Source of the DNA: CAVOJV01 sp963696325
GTDB lineage: Bacteria; Pseudomonadota; Gammaproteobacteria; Competibacterales; Competibacteraceae
Assembly: GCA_963696325.1 (NCBI GenBank)
Contig: CAVOJV010000041.1
Coordinates: forward strand, 18,232 to 82,231
Direction of reading: 5' to 3'
Length of the DNA: 64,000 bases
Shown: positions 8,240-16,615 of the stretch, in pieces
How positions within the stretch are numbered: position 1 is the first letter of the stretch
Layout of the letters: each line of letters begins with the position of its first letter
Position numbers and translations under genes: made by a program
Notes under the pieces: model-generated
Databases searched by the model: none
Told to the model about the DNA's origin: nothing
The model's input: only the letters and a program-made list of their open reading frames with translations

Positions 8240-9052
8240 CACCGCTGGTTCCCGTTCCAACCACTCCACAACCGCCGCAATCACCCACCCAGGATCATCC
8301 AAAGGCAAATCATGCCCGGCCCAAGGATGGGTTTTAGGTTCCAGATTCCAGCGCTGGGCTATGGCTTGTGTGCAGGCGGGATCGACCATGCGGTCACCTA
8401 AGCTATTCAACAACAGCACGGGGATGGAAGGTTTTTCTTGGGGCGGGTGGTAACGGGCCGCCGCCCATAGTTGGCGGAAAACGTTGTTAAGTTGGACAGG
8501 ATGGCGTTGGTGGATGGCGACGCGATTTTGGATCAGACCGGCGCTTGGGGCTTGCTTCGTCGAAGTCAGTTCGAGAATCAAGCGTTCACGTTTCGCCACA
8601 TCGCCCGCCGTGACGATGCGGGCCATCAACGGCCAGATTCCTGAAGACAGGCGTTGGTGCAAGGGAGTCAAACCCCTTAGGCTGATGTTGACCAGCACCA
8701 TACCCGCCAGTTCTGCCGGGTAGCGATTAGCCCATTCGACCGTGACCATGCCGCCAAGGGAAATGGAGAACAGATAAAACGGCGTGAGGACCTGCCCTTG
8801 CGCTTGCATAGCCGCAACGGCTTCGCTGCGCACCGCCTCCATCGTCTCGCGCAGGGAAAGCCGGCTGGGCTGCCGCCAATGCTGGCCGTTGCCCGGCAAG
8901 TCGATGAGGTGTGCCCTCGCACCGGGGATGGTTGCGCAGAAGCGTTCGGGGAAGTCGTCCCAATGGGCGCTTTCCCGCACCAAACCCCGCAAGAAAACCC
9001 AATGGGTTGTCGGTTGGGAAGGACTGTGCGCAGTCAAGTTTGGGTAATACAT
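8198..9052 (-). CDS. Alpha/beta hydrolase
   Basis: A 284-residue alpha/beta-hydrolase-fold protein. HWVFLRGLVRESAHWDDF is the oxyanion-loop strand. The nucleophile elbow is FSISLGG, with Ser in S-x-S-x-G rather than the classic G-x-S-x-G. The likely acid is Asp in LGDRMVDP and the catalytic His is in WAGHDLPLDDP. The substrate is unknown; such proteins include esterases and C-C hydrolases. The last ~14 residues come from the inverted-repeat unit at 8094-8239, so the C-terminus may be extended relative to homologues. It is read towards the kinase but is not clearly in its operon. Confidence 0.8.
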   Translation of the reverse strand: MYYPNLTAHSPSQPTTHWVFLRGLVRESAHWDDFPERFCATIPGARAHLIDLPGNGQHWRQPSRLSLRETMEAVRSEAVAAMQAQGQVLTPFYLFSISLGGMVTVEWANRYPAELAGMVLVNISLRGLTPLHQRLSSGIWPLMARIVTAGDVAKRERLILELTSTKQAPSAGLIQNRVAIHQRHPVQLNNVFRQLWAAARYHPPQEKPSIPVLLLNSLGDRMVDPACTQAIAQRWNLEPKTHPWAGHDLPLDDPGWVIAAVVEWLEREPAVGEHAKLAEATQRR

Positions 9053-9264
9053 ACCATCCAGTGGCCTTTTACCCCCGCCCTGCCCTAAATGTCATTAAAG
9101 GCAGGCGTAAGGATTCCTTCATAAATGGATGACCGCAAGGATTCGTGTAACCATGGGCAATAAGCCTATAGGTGATATAAATCAAGTTTTATGTCACTGT
9201 TTGATCGACTGATTTTACTTCAAATCGCACTTCGTAGTCGATCGGAGCCACTTCCCTCTCTGGG
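9053..9264. other. Intergenic stretch before the IS
   Basis: No gene seen. It contains TGACCGCAAGGATT (about 9130), also present near 6118, as a short dispersed repeat. The upstream region of the hydrolase gene lies here. Confidence 0.5.
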
Positions 9265-10759
9265 CAGCAATTCTCATTTTGGCGATGACTCGCTAGAGTA
9301 GCCACACCACCTGAACTGGAAGTACCCTGATGAGCGTACCGTTTGGCCCCTTTGTTTTGACGTTGGACGACATCACGCGACGGATCCGCCGCACCTTCGA
9401 GCAGTTTACCGACCCGCGCCAGGGGAAGAACACGCGCTACACGGTGGTGGACGCGGGGCTGAGCGCCTTCTCGGTATTTTTCATGCAAAGCCCCTCCTTT
9501 TTGGAATACCAGCGCAGTCTGGAGCAAGCCCAAGGGAAAAACAACGCCCAGACCCTCTTTGGGGTCCATCAGATCCCGTCGGATAATCAGATCCGCCACT
9601 TGCTCGACGCCACCGAACCGGGACGGGTCAAGCCGTTGTTGTCCTACCTGTTCGAGGCGTTAACTCAGGCCGGGGTGATCGAGAGCTACCGCTCGGTGAA
9701 CCAGACCCTGCTGCTGACCTTCGATGGAACGGAGTATTTTTCCTCGCCCATGATCCATTGCCCGAATTGTTCGACCCGGCACCATGCCAATGGTCAGGTA
9801 ACCTATTTTCATGTGGCCCTGACGCCGGTGTTGGTGAAGCCGGGTTTGGACCAAGTCATCCCGCTGGCGCCGGAATTCGTCCGCCCCCAGGACGGTGCGG
9901 AGAAGCAAGACTGCGAACTCAACGCCGCCCAGCGCTGGCTGGCCGACTGGGGCGACGACTATAGCCCGTTGGGCGTCACCCTCCTGGGCGACGATCTGTA
10001 CTGTCACGAACCGTTCTGCCGCGACGCGTTGAACCGGGGATTTGACTTCATCCTGGTTTGCAAACCCGATTCCCATGCCATCGTGTCGGAGTGGTTGGCG
10101 TTTCTGGAGCGGGGCGGCGCCATCAAAACCGTGGTCCGCCGGCGGTGGACCGGCCAACGGCGCGAGATCGACACCTATCGCTACGCGCACGCGATTCCCC
10201 TGCGCGATGGGGAGGACGCCCTGTGGGTCAATTGGTGCGAGCTCACCACCCCCGATGAAAAAGGTCGCGTGCGGTATCACAACAGCTTTGCAACGTCCTT
10301 GGCGCTCGATGACCGCCAGGTGCCGGAGGTCGTCGCGGCCGGACGCAGCCGGTGGAAAATCGAAAACGAAAACAACAACACCTTGAAAACCAAGGGCTAC
10401 CACTTCGAACACAACTACGGCCACGGCCAGCAACCTCTATCGTCAGTGTTGGCCAACCTCATCATCCTGGCCTTTCTGGTCCACACCGTGCTGGAATGGA
10501 TGGATGACCAATACCGACTGCTCCGCCGGAAACTGCCCTCCCGTCAACGGTTGTTCGGCGACATTCGCACCTTGACCAGTTACCTGTGCTTCGCGAGCTG
10601 GGATGCCTTGATGACGTTCATGTTGCAAAGCTTCGAGCCTAAACCGCAACGTCCAAGCGCAAAATGCAAGCCGGCCTTGATGACGTTCGTGCCGCAAAGC
10701 TTCGAGCCGGCTCCCCCACAACTAGAAACAGGGTGAAATCGCCAAAATGAGAATTGCTG
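9265..10759 (+). mobile_element. Complete IS with CAGCAATTCTC ends (1.5 kb)
   Basis: The ends CAGCAATTCTCATTTTGGCG (9265 onward) and its complement (to 10759) are perfect inverted repeats of about 22 bp around one transposase gene. No target duplication is evident. The 3' end of a second, inverted copy lies at 13190-13368, so two copies bracket the plasmid-type replicon. Confidence 0.85.
9330..10736 (+). CDS. DDE transposase (IS4-superfamily, ISNCY-like)
   Basis: A 468-residue transposase with an intact frame. DGTEYFSS (first Asp) is followed by a CPNCSTRHH cluster that could bind zinc. LLGDDLYCHEPFC holds the second acidic site, and SRWKIENENNNTLKTKGYHFEHNYGHG holds the Glu region typical of IS4-like C1 motifs. 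The C-terminus has a local duplication: ALMTFMLQSFEP recurs as ALMTFVPQSFEP from a ~35-bp DNA repeat, while the truncated copy at 13.2 kb has it once. Exact family naming is uncertain. Confidence 0.8.
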   Translation: MSVPFGPFVLTLDDITRRIRRTFEQFTDPRQGKNTRYTVVDAGLSAFSVFFMQSPSFLEYQRSLEQAQGKNNAQTLFGVHQIPSDNQIRHLLDATEPGRVKPLLSYLFEALTQAGVIESYRSVNQTLLLTFDGTEYFSSPMIHCPNCSTRHHANGQVTYFHVALTPVLVKPGLDQVIPLAPEFVRPQDGAEKQDCELNAAQRWLADWGDDYSPLGVTLLGDDLYCHEPFCRDALNRGFDFILVCKPDSHAIVSEWLAFLERGGAIKTVVRRRWTGQRREIDTYRYAHAIPLRDGEDALWVNWCELTTPDEKGRVRYHNSFATSLALDDRQVPEVVAAGRSRWKIENENNNTLKTKGYHFEHNYGHGQQPLSSVLANLIILAFLVHTVLEWMDDQYRLLRRKLPSRQRLFGDIRTLTSYLCFASWDALMTFMLQSFEPKPQRPSAKCKPALMTFVPQSFEPAPPQLETG

Positions 10760-11018
10760 TTCTAGTAATGATTATGAAAAAAGTAATGACTACACTCAAA
10801 TCCATTATAATGGCATTATTATATTGATTATTATCATAAAATCACTGTTATGCTTTTGGAACTTCCATTCTGATTCTGCACTGTCCTACCGAGACCCTAG
10901 GCGTACCTGGAGATATTAAAATATTTTAATATTATGATATTTATAATGTTATAACATTAAAATATTTTGATATTATAAAGCTATAAATTTATAAGATTGA
11001 AGTATTGTGAGATTTTGG
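10760..11018. other. AT-rich region, candidate plasmid origin or partition site
   Basis: About 260 bases far richer in A+T than the surroundings, with overlapping TTAATATTATGATATT-like and ATTATAATGGCATTATTATA-like palindromic runs. It lies directly upstream of parA in a plasmid-type replicon. Location and composition suggest an origin or centromere-like site, but no regular iteron ladder was recognised. Confidence 0.4.
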
Positions 11019-11037
11019 TATCGTGATGTTTAGATAT
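11019..11037 (+). promoter_or_regulatory. Putative Par operator, copy 1
   Basis: TATCGTGATGTTTAGATAT ends just before the parA start. The reverse complement of 11991-12009 matches it at 17 of 19 positions. Paired sites flanking a parA module suggest autoregulation or partition-complex binding. Confidence 0.5.
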
Positions 11038-11038
11038 C

Positions 11039-11689
11039 ATGGCAGCAAGAAATATGTCTTTGAAAATAATTACCTTACTTGCCCAGAAAGGCGGTTGCGG
11101 GAAGACGACTCTAGCAACTAATCTGGCAGTCGCTTCTGTCTGTAATGGATTCAAAACGCTGATCATCGATTTGGATAACCAGAAAACCGCCACCCATTGG
11201 TGGGAATCCCGTGATGCCGATGATCCGCTTTTAGTTCACCCCAGCTACGACGAATTTGATAAGGCGCTGCAGCTGGCCCGTGAAGGGGAGTTCCAGACAG
11301 TCCTGATCGATACGGCCGGCCGCGATGACCTAATAAACACCAAGGCGTCCTCTGTTGCGGATTTCTGCCTGTTGCCCTGTCAGCCAACCATGGAAGACAT
11401 GCGGGCACAAAATGCTACCGTGGACTTGGTTAGGCGACAGAAAAAGCCGGCTGCTTTCGTCCTGACCCGCTGCGGGATCCATATTTCGCGGATCGACAGT
11501 GCCAAGAAGGGGCTGGCTGTTTACGGCCTACCTGTGGCCCCCACCCATATCGTTAACCGGACGGCCTATCCCGATGCCTATGTCATGAGTAAGGGCGTCG
11601 TTGAATACGACCCAGATGGCAAGGCGTCAACTGAGATCAGTGGCCTATGGTCGTGGCTCAGATCGAAAATGGAGAAACTTGTGGTATGA
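11039..11689 (+). CDS. parA: ParA-family partition ATPase
   Basis: A 216-residue (201 if begun at ATG 11054) Walker-type ATPase. The deviant Walker A is QKGGCGKTTLATN near the N-terminus, Walker A' lies at LIIDLDNQKTATHW and Walker B at TVLIDTAGR. It has no N-terminal DNA-binding domain, so it resembles the short ParA/ParF type that works with a small ribbon-helix-helix partner. It should drive plasmid segregation on the nucleoid. Its TGA overlaps the ATG of the next gene (ATGA), indicating translational coupling. No strong ribosome site discriminates the two starts. Confidence 0.9.
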   Translation: MAARNMSLKIITLLAQKGGCGKTTLATNLAVASVCNGFKTLIIDLDNQKTATHWWESRDADDPLLVHPSYDEFDKALQLAREGEFQTVLIDTAGRDDLINTKASSVADFCLLPCQPTMEDMRAQNATVDLVRRQKKPAAFVLTRCGIHISRIDSAKKGLAVYGLPVAPTHIVNRTAYPDAYVMSKGVVEYDPDGKASTEISGLWSWLRSKMEKLVV

Positions 11690-11978
11690 GCATAAAGAAG
11701 AAAAACCCCAGCCTAAGCGCCTTGGAGAGCAATCTGGCCCAGGAAGTCGTGAAGCCTGAACTGGAATCCAGAGAAGAGAATGACAGGAGGAAAGAGCCAC
11801 CGAAGAAAAAAAAATTCAGCTACCAACCTATCCGCCCGTAGCCGTGCATGAGCAGCTCCGGCGGCTGGCCTTTGAAGAACGTACCAGTATCAATGCCTTG
11901 ACTGTGGAAGCTTGGGATCTACTTTTCAAAAACCGGGGTCTTAAAAGTGTCAACGATCTTATCAAGTTAAATCAATAA
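11686..11978 (+). CDS. Small ribbon-helix-helix partner of ParA, frameshifted
   Basis: From ATG 11686 the first frame gives a charged, Lys/Glu-rich tail (MSIKKKNPSLSALESNL...) and stops at 11841. A second frame continues with PVAVHEQLRRLAFEERTSINALTVEAWDLLF and ends at 11978, which reads like the folded ribbon-helix-helix domain of ParG/CopG-type partners. The frames meet at a run of nine A (11806-11814), a place for transcriptional slippage or a simple indel. Joined, it would be about 97 residues with a flexible N-tail and C-terminal DNA-binding domain. Confidence 0.6.
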
Positions 11979-11990
11979 CTTGATTTTATA

Positions 11991-12009
11991 ATATCTAAAT
12001 ATCATGATA
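11991..12009 (-). promoter_or_regulatory. Putative Par operator, copy 2 (inverted)
   Basis: ATATCTAAATATCATGATA is an inverted near-copy (17/19) of 11019-11037. It lies between the ParA partner gene and rep, so it could control rep or form the second arm of a partition site. Confidence 0.5.
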
Positions 12010-12104
12010 CGATAGTTGTATAGTGTTAGAGGTCCGACTTTACAGTCTAGTTGCCGGATATCTTGATTATCCTGCATAGCCCGGGCTGTATTGATAGTTC
12101 CAAC

Positions 12105-13127
12105 ATGACAAGTAAAAAAAAGACAACCCAGCCACCTTCTGAAGCGGCCTTCACGGGAAAGCAGATTAAGCTCTTCCAGAGCTTTCTGTGCAACAGCGAA
12201 AGTGCGCGGGACAAGCTTTCAAACACTATCGAGCTGTGGGATGGTGTCCCGAAATATTCTATCTCCCGACAGGATATGAATAAGCTGCGGGACTCAAAGG
12301 GATTCTTGCCTACCATTGAACGTGATTTTCACTATGGCGGATGTGCTTTCACGGTGAAGCTCAGGCCAGCCCGGATTACCGATGAAGAGGGCAATGACAA
12401 GGAATTCTATCCAAGTGCCCGTGAGGAAATCGTGGAAGATGCCCTGCGGAAGATCGCCGCCGAACAAGGCCATGGCTTTTTGGCAGGTCAGGAAAGCGGT
12501 GTGATGTTTACCCTGCATTTGTTACGAAAGGAGCTAAAGCGGCGCGGTCACGCGTTGTCCTATCAGGAGATTATCGAGAGCCTGGACGTGATGACTGGAT
12601 GCCGGATCGAAATCGCAGCCGCCGATGGCAGCGGTGACTACAAATCCCCGATCCTTACCGATCTGATGCGGGTCAGCCGCAAAAAATATCTGGAGGACCC
12701 GCAAGCAAGGTGGCTGGTACATTTCAGCCCTCTCGTGGCCCGTAGTATCCATATGCTGACTTACCGGCAGTATGACTACCACACGATGATGTCACATACC
12801 ACTCAGTTGGCCCGGTGGCTCCACAAGCGATTAGCGCATAATTACGTAAACGCCAGTATAACGCAGTCCTACACCATCCTGTTTTCCACGATCCGACGTG
12901 ACAGCGCCCTGCTCGAATACAACCGCTTGCGCGATGCCGTTCGCAAGCTCGACAATGCGCTTGTTGAGCTGCAAGAACACCATATCCTGCTGACCTTCCA
13001 GAAAGAAGAGCGTACCGGTGAGCGCAGCAAGATTCTCGATGTTTCCTACGCCCTCACGCCTCACCCGCAATTTGTTAGCCAGATTAAAGCTGCTAACAAG
13101 CGCCAGAACGACGCCCTCCGGCAGTAG
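12105..13127 (+). CDS. Plasmid replication initiator (TrfA/RepA-like)
   Basis: About 340 residues. The C-terminal half has the winged-helix style of plasmid initiators (SPLVARSIHMLTYRQYDYHTMM...LARWLHKRLAHNYVNA). The N-terminal half includes PTIERDFHYGGCAFTVKLRPARI. ATG 12105 (MTSKKKTTQPP) fits family length better than the upstream ATG at 12051. With ParA and its partner this makes a compact replicon. Either the contig is a plasmid or a plasmid has been integrated; IS copies on both sides favour integration or fusion. Incompatibility type cannot be named from sequence alone. Confidence 0.75.
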   Translation: MTSKKKTTQPPSEAAFTGKQIKLFQSFLCNSESARDKLSNTIELWDGVPKYSISRQDMNKLRDSKGFLPTIERDFHYGGCAFTVKLRPARITDEEGNDKEFYPSAREEIVEDALRKIAAEQGHGFLAGQESGVMFTLHLLRKELKRRGHALSYQEIIESLDVMTGCRIEIAAADGSGDYKSPILTDLMRVSRKKYLEDPQARWLVHFSPLVARSIHMLTYRQYDYHTMMSHTTQLARWLHKRLAHNYVNASITQSYTILFSTIRRDSALLEYNRLRDAVRKLDNALVELQEHHILLTFQKEERTGERSKILDVSYALTPHPQFVSQIKAANKRQNDALRQ

Positions 13128-13189
13128 GTCTGGCGCTTGGCTCTGTATTCCAGGTCATGTGGTAGGTTTAGGTCGCGGGTTAGAACCTG

Positions 13190-13368
13190 CAGCAATTCTC
13201 ATTTTGGCGAATTCACCCTGTTTCTGGTTGCGGGGGAGCCGGCTCGAAGCTTTGCAGCATGAACGTCATCAAGGCATCCCAGCTCTCGAAGCACAGGTAA
13301 CTGGTCAAGGTACGAATGTCACTGAACAAGCGTTGTCGTGAAGGCAGTTTCCGGCGGAGCAGTTGGTA
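13190..13368 (-). mobile_element. 3' end of a second CAGCAATTCTC IS copy
   Basis: It starts with the same terminal repeat as the IS at 9265 and encodes the same transposase C-terminus (LLRRKLPSRQRLF...DALMTFMLQSFEPAPP) on the minus strand. It is cut at 13368 where the Tn7-like transposon begins. It lies inverted relative to the complete copy. Confidence 0.85.
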
Positions 13369-13541
13369 GTTGTTACGAACTGCAAACATAAACCGCCGAA
13401 ACCGCAAACAATGACCCATTTCAAACCACATTCAATGCGAATGGGCGGGTGCCGAAAACCACTTTAGCTGCGAATAAAACCAGATTAAGTGCGAACAAAC
13501 CGCAAACAAGCCTTCTCAACCAAATTCGGTAAGAACGGTTA
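13369..13541. repeat. Left end of the Tn7-like transposon
   Basis: Read from the outside in, it has the terminal GTTGTTACGAACTGCAAACA and then three sites of the form TTCGCAnnkAATnTGGTTT. Repeated sites in both ends are expected for TnsB/TniA-type transposases. Confidence 0.7.
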
Positions 13542-14491
13542 TCAAAGGGGCAAACCCATCGCCAGCAGTTGATCCCGCAGTTCCTCGGATCGGCCGGTTG
13601 GCAATTGGCCGTGCATAAACGAACGGATCTCGGCGTGCTTGACGTTGAGCAGTTCGGACAACACTTTGACGCTATAGCCCTGCCGCGTCAGCTTCGCTTC
13701 CAGTTCATCCAGATCCGGCGCCAGCACACTTTCGACGATTTCCTGCGTCACCGGCGTTTGTCCCATCAGATAGCCTTCCTCGAAAGCGCGGCCCAGGTAA
13801 TATTCGATTTGCAGCGGCGTCGCGAGACGTTCCGACAGGTACTGTAAAGCCTCGTCCGTCAGTTGCCCGGCGAGTTTGGCTTTGGGTGTGCGGCATTCCG
13901 CCAGCAGCCATTCGATGTAATTGCACTGGTATCCCTTGATCCCTTCCAGTTGAATGCGCGTGGTCCTGGAGCCAATTTCCTCCATGGCGGCGCGACCCAA
14001 GTCGTTCTTCAATTTCGGATGACCCGCCAGAACGACGGAGAGTATCCCGCCGCTGGCTTCGATCAGTTCCACCAGCCGTTTCAGCTGAACCAAAGTTTTC
14101 GGATGCAAGTCGTGGGCTTCATCGATGAACAGGGCAACGGGGCGGCGGCTTTTGCAAATGACATCGCGTAACGTCCGATCTCGCCGTTCCGTATCGTTCG
14201 GCACTTTGAAATCCTTGTCCTTGACCAAATCCAGGAACATCGCCGTGGTCAAGGTGCCAATGTTGACGCGCGCCTTTTCAATGGAGAATGACCGCGATAC
14301 CAGCACCTGTTTCTCGCTGATCAACTCCTGCTGGAGCCGCTGCAAGGTTTTGGTCTTGCCGCAGCCAACGATACCGGACAGCGTAATGATGCGGCCGGAT
14401 TGAATGGCGGCTTTGATTTCCTTGAACACGGCTTGATGGTGTTCGGTTTCAAAATAGCCCGCTTGCTTAAAATCCTTGGCGAACCCGTAAT

Positions 14492-15461
14492 ATGCGAATT
14501 CAGAGCTATCCAAGAGGCCAGACCGAAGTCGTATCATGGGAAGCTGTTCCCGAACGATTTGACCGAGGTACGACGATGGACTGGCAGGCGCAATTGATAA
14601 CACTCTACCTGGCGGTTTGTGAACATTGGCAAGCGGTGGGCTGGGTGCAGGCCCAGCGCCACGCGCCTTATGCCGACCTGGACTTCACCGACGAGGAGGT
14701 CGTCACGATTTACCTGTTCGCCGTCGCCTTGGAACAGAAGCGGCAGATCAAGGACATCCACCGACATGCCGGGCGCTATTGGCGGGACTGGTTCCCCCGG
14801 TTGCCCGGCTACGGCGCCTACGTGCAGCGTCTAAACCGGCTTGCGGACTGCTTTCCGGCCCTGGTGGAGCGGTTCTGCGCGACGGGCGAGGCGGCGTCGT
14901 TCGCCGGGCTGGTCGACTCCATGCCGGTGATCCTCGCCCGGCAGGGGCGCCGTTTCAACGCCAAAGTCGCGCCCGAGCTGGCCAGCAGCGGTTACTGCCC
15001 GACCAAGAAACTGTACTATCACGGGGTGAAGATCCACGTGGTCGGCGACTTTCAGCCCGGCACGTTGCCGAGCCCGCGCTTCATCGGCCTCGCGCCGGCG
15101 GGGCTCAACGATGGCCCGGCGCTGGAGCAGGTCGCCCACGCGCTGCCCTACCAGGAACTCTACGCCGATAAAGCGTATGAATACCTCAAGCGCGCGCACG
15201 GGCTGCCGTTCACCGTGATGGCGCCGGTCAAGAAGCAGAAGGGCCAGGCGCATCTCGACGCCGCCGACGCTTGGCTGTCCCGCGCCGTCTCGCGGGTGCG
15301 CCAACCCGTCGAGTCGATCTTCAATTGGATTGAGGAGAAAACCGGCATCGAGATCGCCAGCAAGGTGCGCTCTTCCCAGGGTCTTCTCGTCCATGTCTTC
15401 GGGCGGCTGGCGGCCGCCATGTTTGTGCGGAATGTCTTGCCACAAAGCGCTTAATTCGCAT
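14492..15461 (+). mobile_element. IS (970 bp) in the ATPase gene, TAAT duplication
   Basis: The ends ATGCGAATTCAGAGCT and (complement) ATGCGAATTAAGCGCT are imperfect inverted repeats. TAAT is duplicated at 14488-14491 and 15462-15465. Excision restores the ATPase reading frame. Confidence 0.85.
14576..15454 (+). CDS. DDE transposase (IS982/IS5-like)
   Basis: A 292-residue intact transposase. GLVDSMPVILARQGRR holds the first Asp, SGYCPTKKLYYHGVKIHVV follows, YADKAYEYLKRA holds the second Asp, and RQPVESIFNWIEEKTGIE holds the Glu. The layout (DSMP, YYHGVKIH, DKAY) is like IS982 and related IS5-superfamily enzymes. ATG 14576 (MDWQAQ) is chosen because the upstream in-frame stretch is target-derived. 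Intact gene, ends and duplication suggest a recent insertion. Confidence 0.8.
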   Translation: MDWQAQLITLYLAVCEHWQAVGWVQAQRHAPYADLDFTDEEVVTIYLFAVALEQKRQIKDIHRHAGRYWRDWFPRLPGYGAYVQRLNRLADCFPALVERFCATGEAASFAGLVDSMPVILARQGRRFNAKVAPELASSGYCPTKKLYYHGVKIHVVGDFQPGTLPSPRFIGLAPAGLNDGPALEQVAHALPYQELYADKAYEYLKRAHGLPFTVMAPVKKQKGQAHLDAADAWLSRAVSRVRQPVESIFNWIEEKTGIEIASKVRSSQGLLVHVFGRLAAAMFVRNVLPQSA

Positions 15462-16392
15462 TAATGTTCCATGACTTCACTTTGCATAGCGTTCTCCTGT
15501 TCCGTCCGACTGCAGCAGCTGTTTCACCTGCGCCATGACCTCCGCTTTCGCCAGCGTTCCGTCCAAGATGGCCTCGATGGCGGCGAGCTGGGCCGGGGTC
15601 AATTTCGCCAAGGGTTTCATCAGCCAGTCGGCGATGGCGCGTTTGGCCGCCAGCCGGCTGGGAAACGTGAATTCCTGGAACGGATCCGGGTCGGCGAATG
15701 GCCGCACGGGCAATGGCCCCTTTTCGATAACCGGCAGGACGATACGGTCGTCCAGGGCCGCCCGAGGCAGTTTGAGCTGTTCTGCCAAGGTTTCGATCCG
15801 ATCGGCGCGCTGTTGCGTCTTGGATTTCTTGAAACTGCGGTAACGGCCCAGATCGATGGGGCCGCCAATGGGATAGTAAGGGCCAAAGCGTTTCTCGCCG
15901 TGCTCGACGTACAAAATCCCGTCAAAAATGCCCCACCATAGAATCACCCGCTCGCCCGCCAGATCAGGGTCCACCTCATACAAACCATGCCCGGTGGAGA
16001 TCCGCGCATCGATGCCCACCTTCCGGCTTTCGGGTTCCCGGGCAAAGGTGCAAAACCGTTCCCAGCTGCACATCTGGCGAATGCCGCTCGTCGGTAAATT
16101 TTGACACCAGTCTTCCAAGCGCGAATGGTCTTCGGATCGGTGCGGCATCGCGTTATACCGCAGCAGATAGTTGAACAACCAGGCATTGGCTTCCGCCTCG
16201 GTCTGCGGCTCATGAAAGTGGTACAGGGTTTCCTGCGCCTCCTTGACGGTACGAAACGGCCGCTCGACCTTGCCTTTGGCGCGCGCCGTGACGCGCCGGC
16301 CGTCGCTCCCCTTGGGGAGATGGGTGCACACCGTAATGCCCAGGTATTTCATGGTCTGCTGAAAAACCTGGCTGCGGGCGATGGGGCCGTTA

Positions 16393-16564
16393 TCCATAAA
16401 ATGTTGCCGCCTTGGTTATGTAGCCACTGATGCTGCTGGGGGCGCAGGCACGGCCCGGTGCCTGCGCTATGGGCCACATAACGCTTAGAGCGATTGCAGC
16501 CATTTCAACAGCGACGGATCGTCCCGCCAGATTGCTTTTCTCGGGGATCCCGCAGAAGCGGAAA
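16393..16564. repeat. RIT1 left inverted repeat (172 bp)
   Basis: Inverted copy of 19810-19981. It contains GTTATGTAGCC ... GGCCACATAAC arms around a GCGCAGGCAC/GTGCCTGCGC hairpin, likely recombinase-binding structure. The right copy also encodes the C-terminus of the third recombinase. Confidence 0.9.
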
Positions 16565-16615
16565 GACAAGTCATGATCTTCTCTCCTGTTCAACACACGG
16601 TGAGAGGAGATCATC

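Larger units (their letters stand above)
13542..15472 (-). pseudogene. ExeA/TniB-like AAA ATPase, split by an IS
   Basis: About 320 residues when rejoined. Walker A SGIVGCGKTKTL, Walker B ALFIDEAHDL and a C-terminal helical region match the ATPase partners of TniA/TnsB-type transposases, which select targets and activate the transposase. An IS (14492-15461) sits after the third codon. Removing it with one TAAT copy restores MEHYGFAKDFKQAGYF, the usual opening of this family. The start codon at 15472 overlaps the end region of the transposase gene. The remaining ORF has acquired a fused start from the IS end, so partial expression is possible. Confidence 0.85.

Noticed and set aside
6115..9150. 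TGACCGCAAGGATT pair as a mobile repeat
   Set aside because: Only 14 bases are shared between about 6118 and 9130, with no extended similarity or defined ends.
13140..13190. tRNA-like sequence with a GGTTAGAACC stretch
   Set aside because: No cloverleaf can be formed. The sequence only shares a T-loop-like string.
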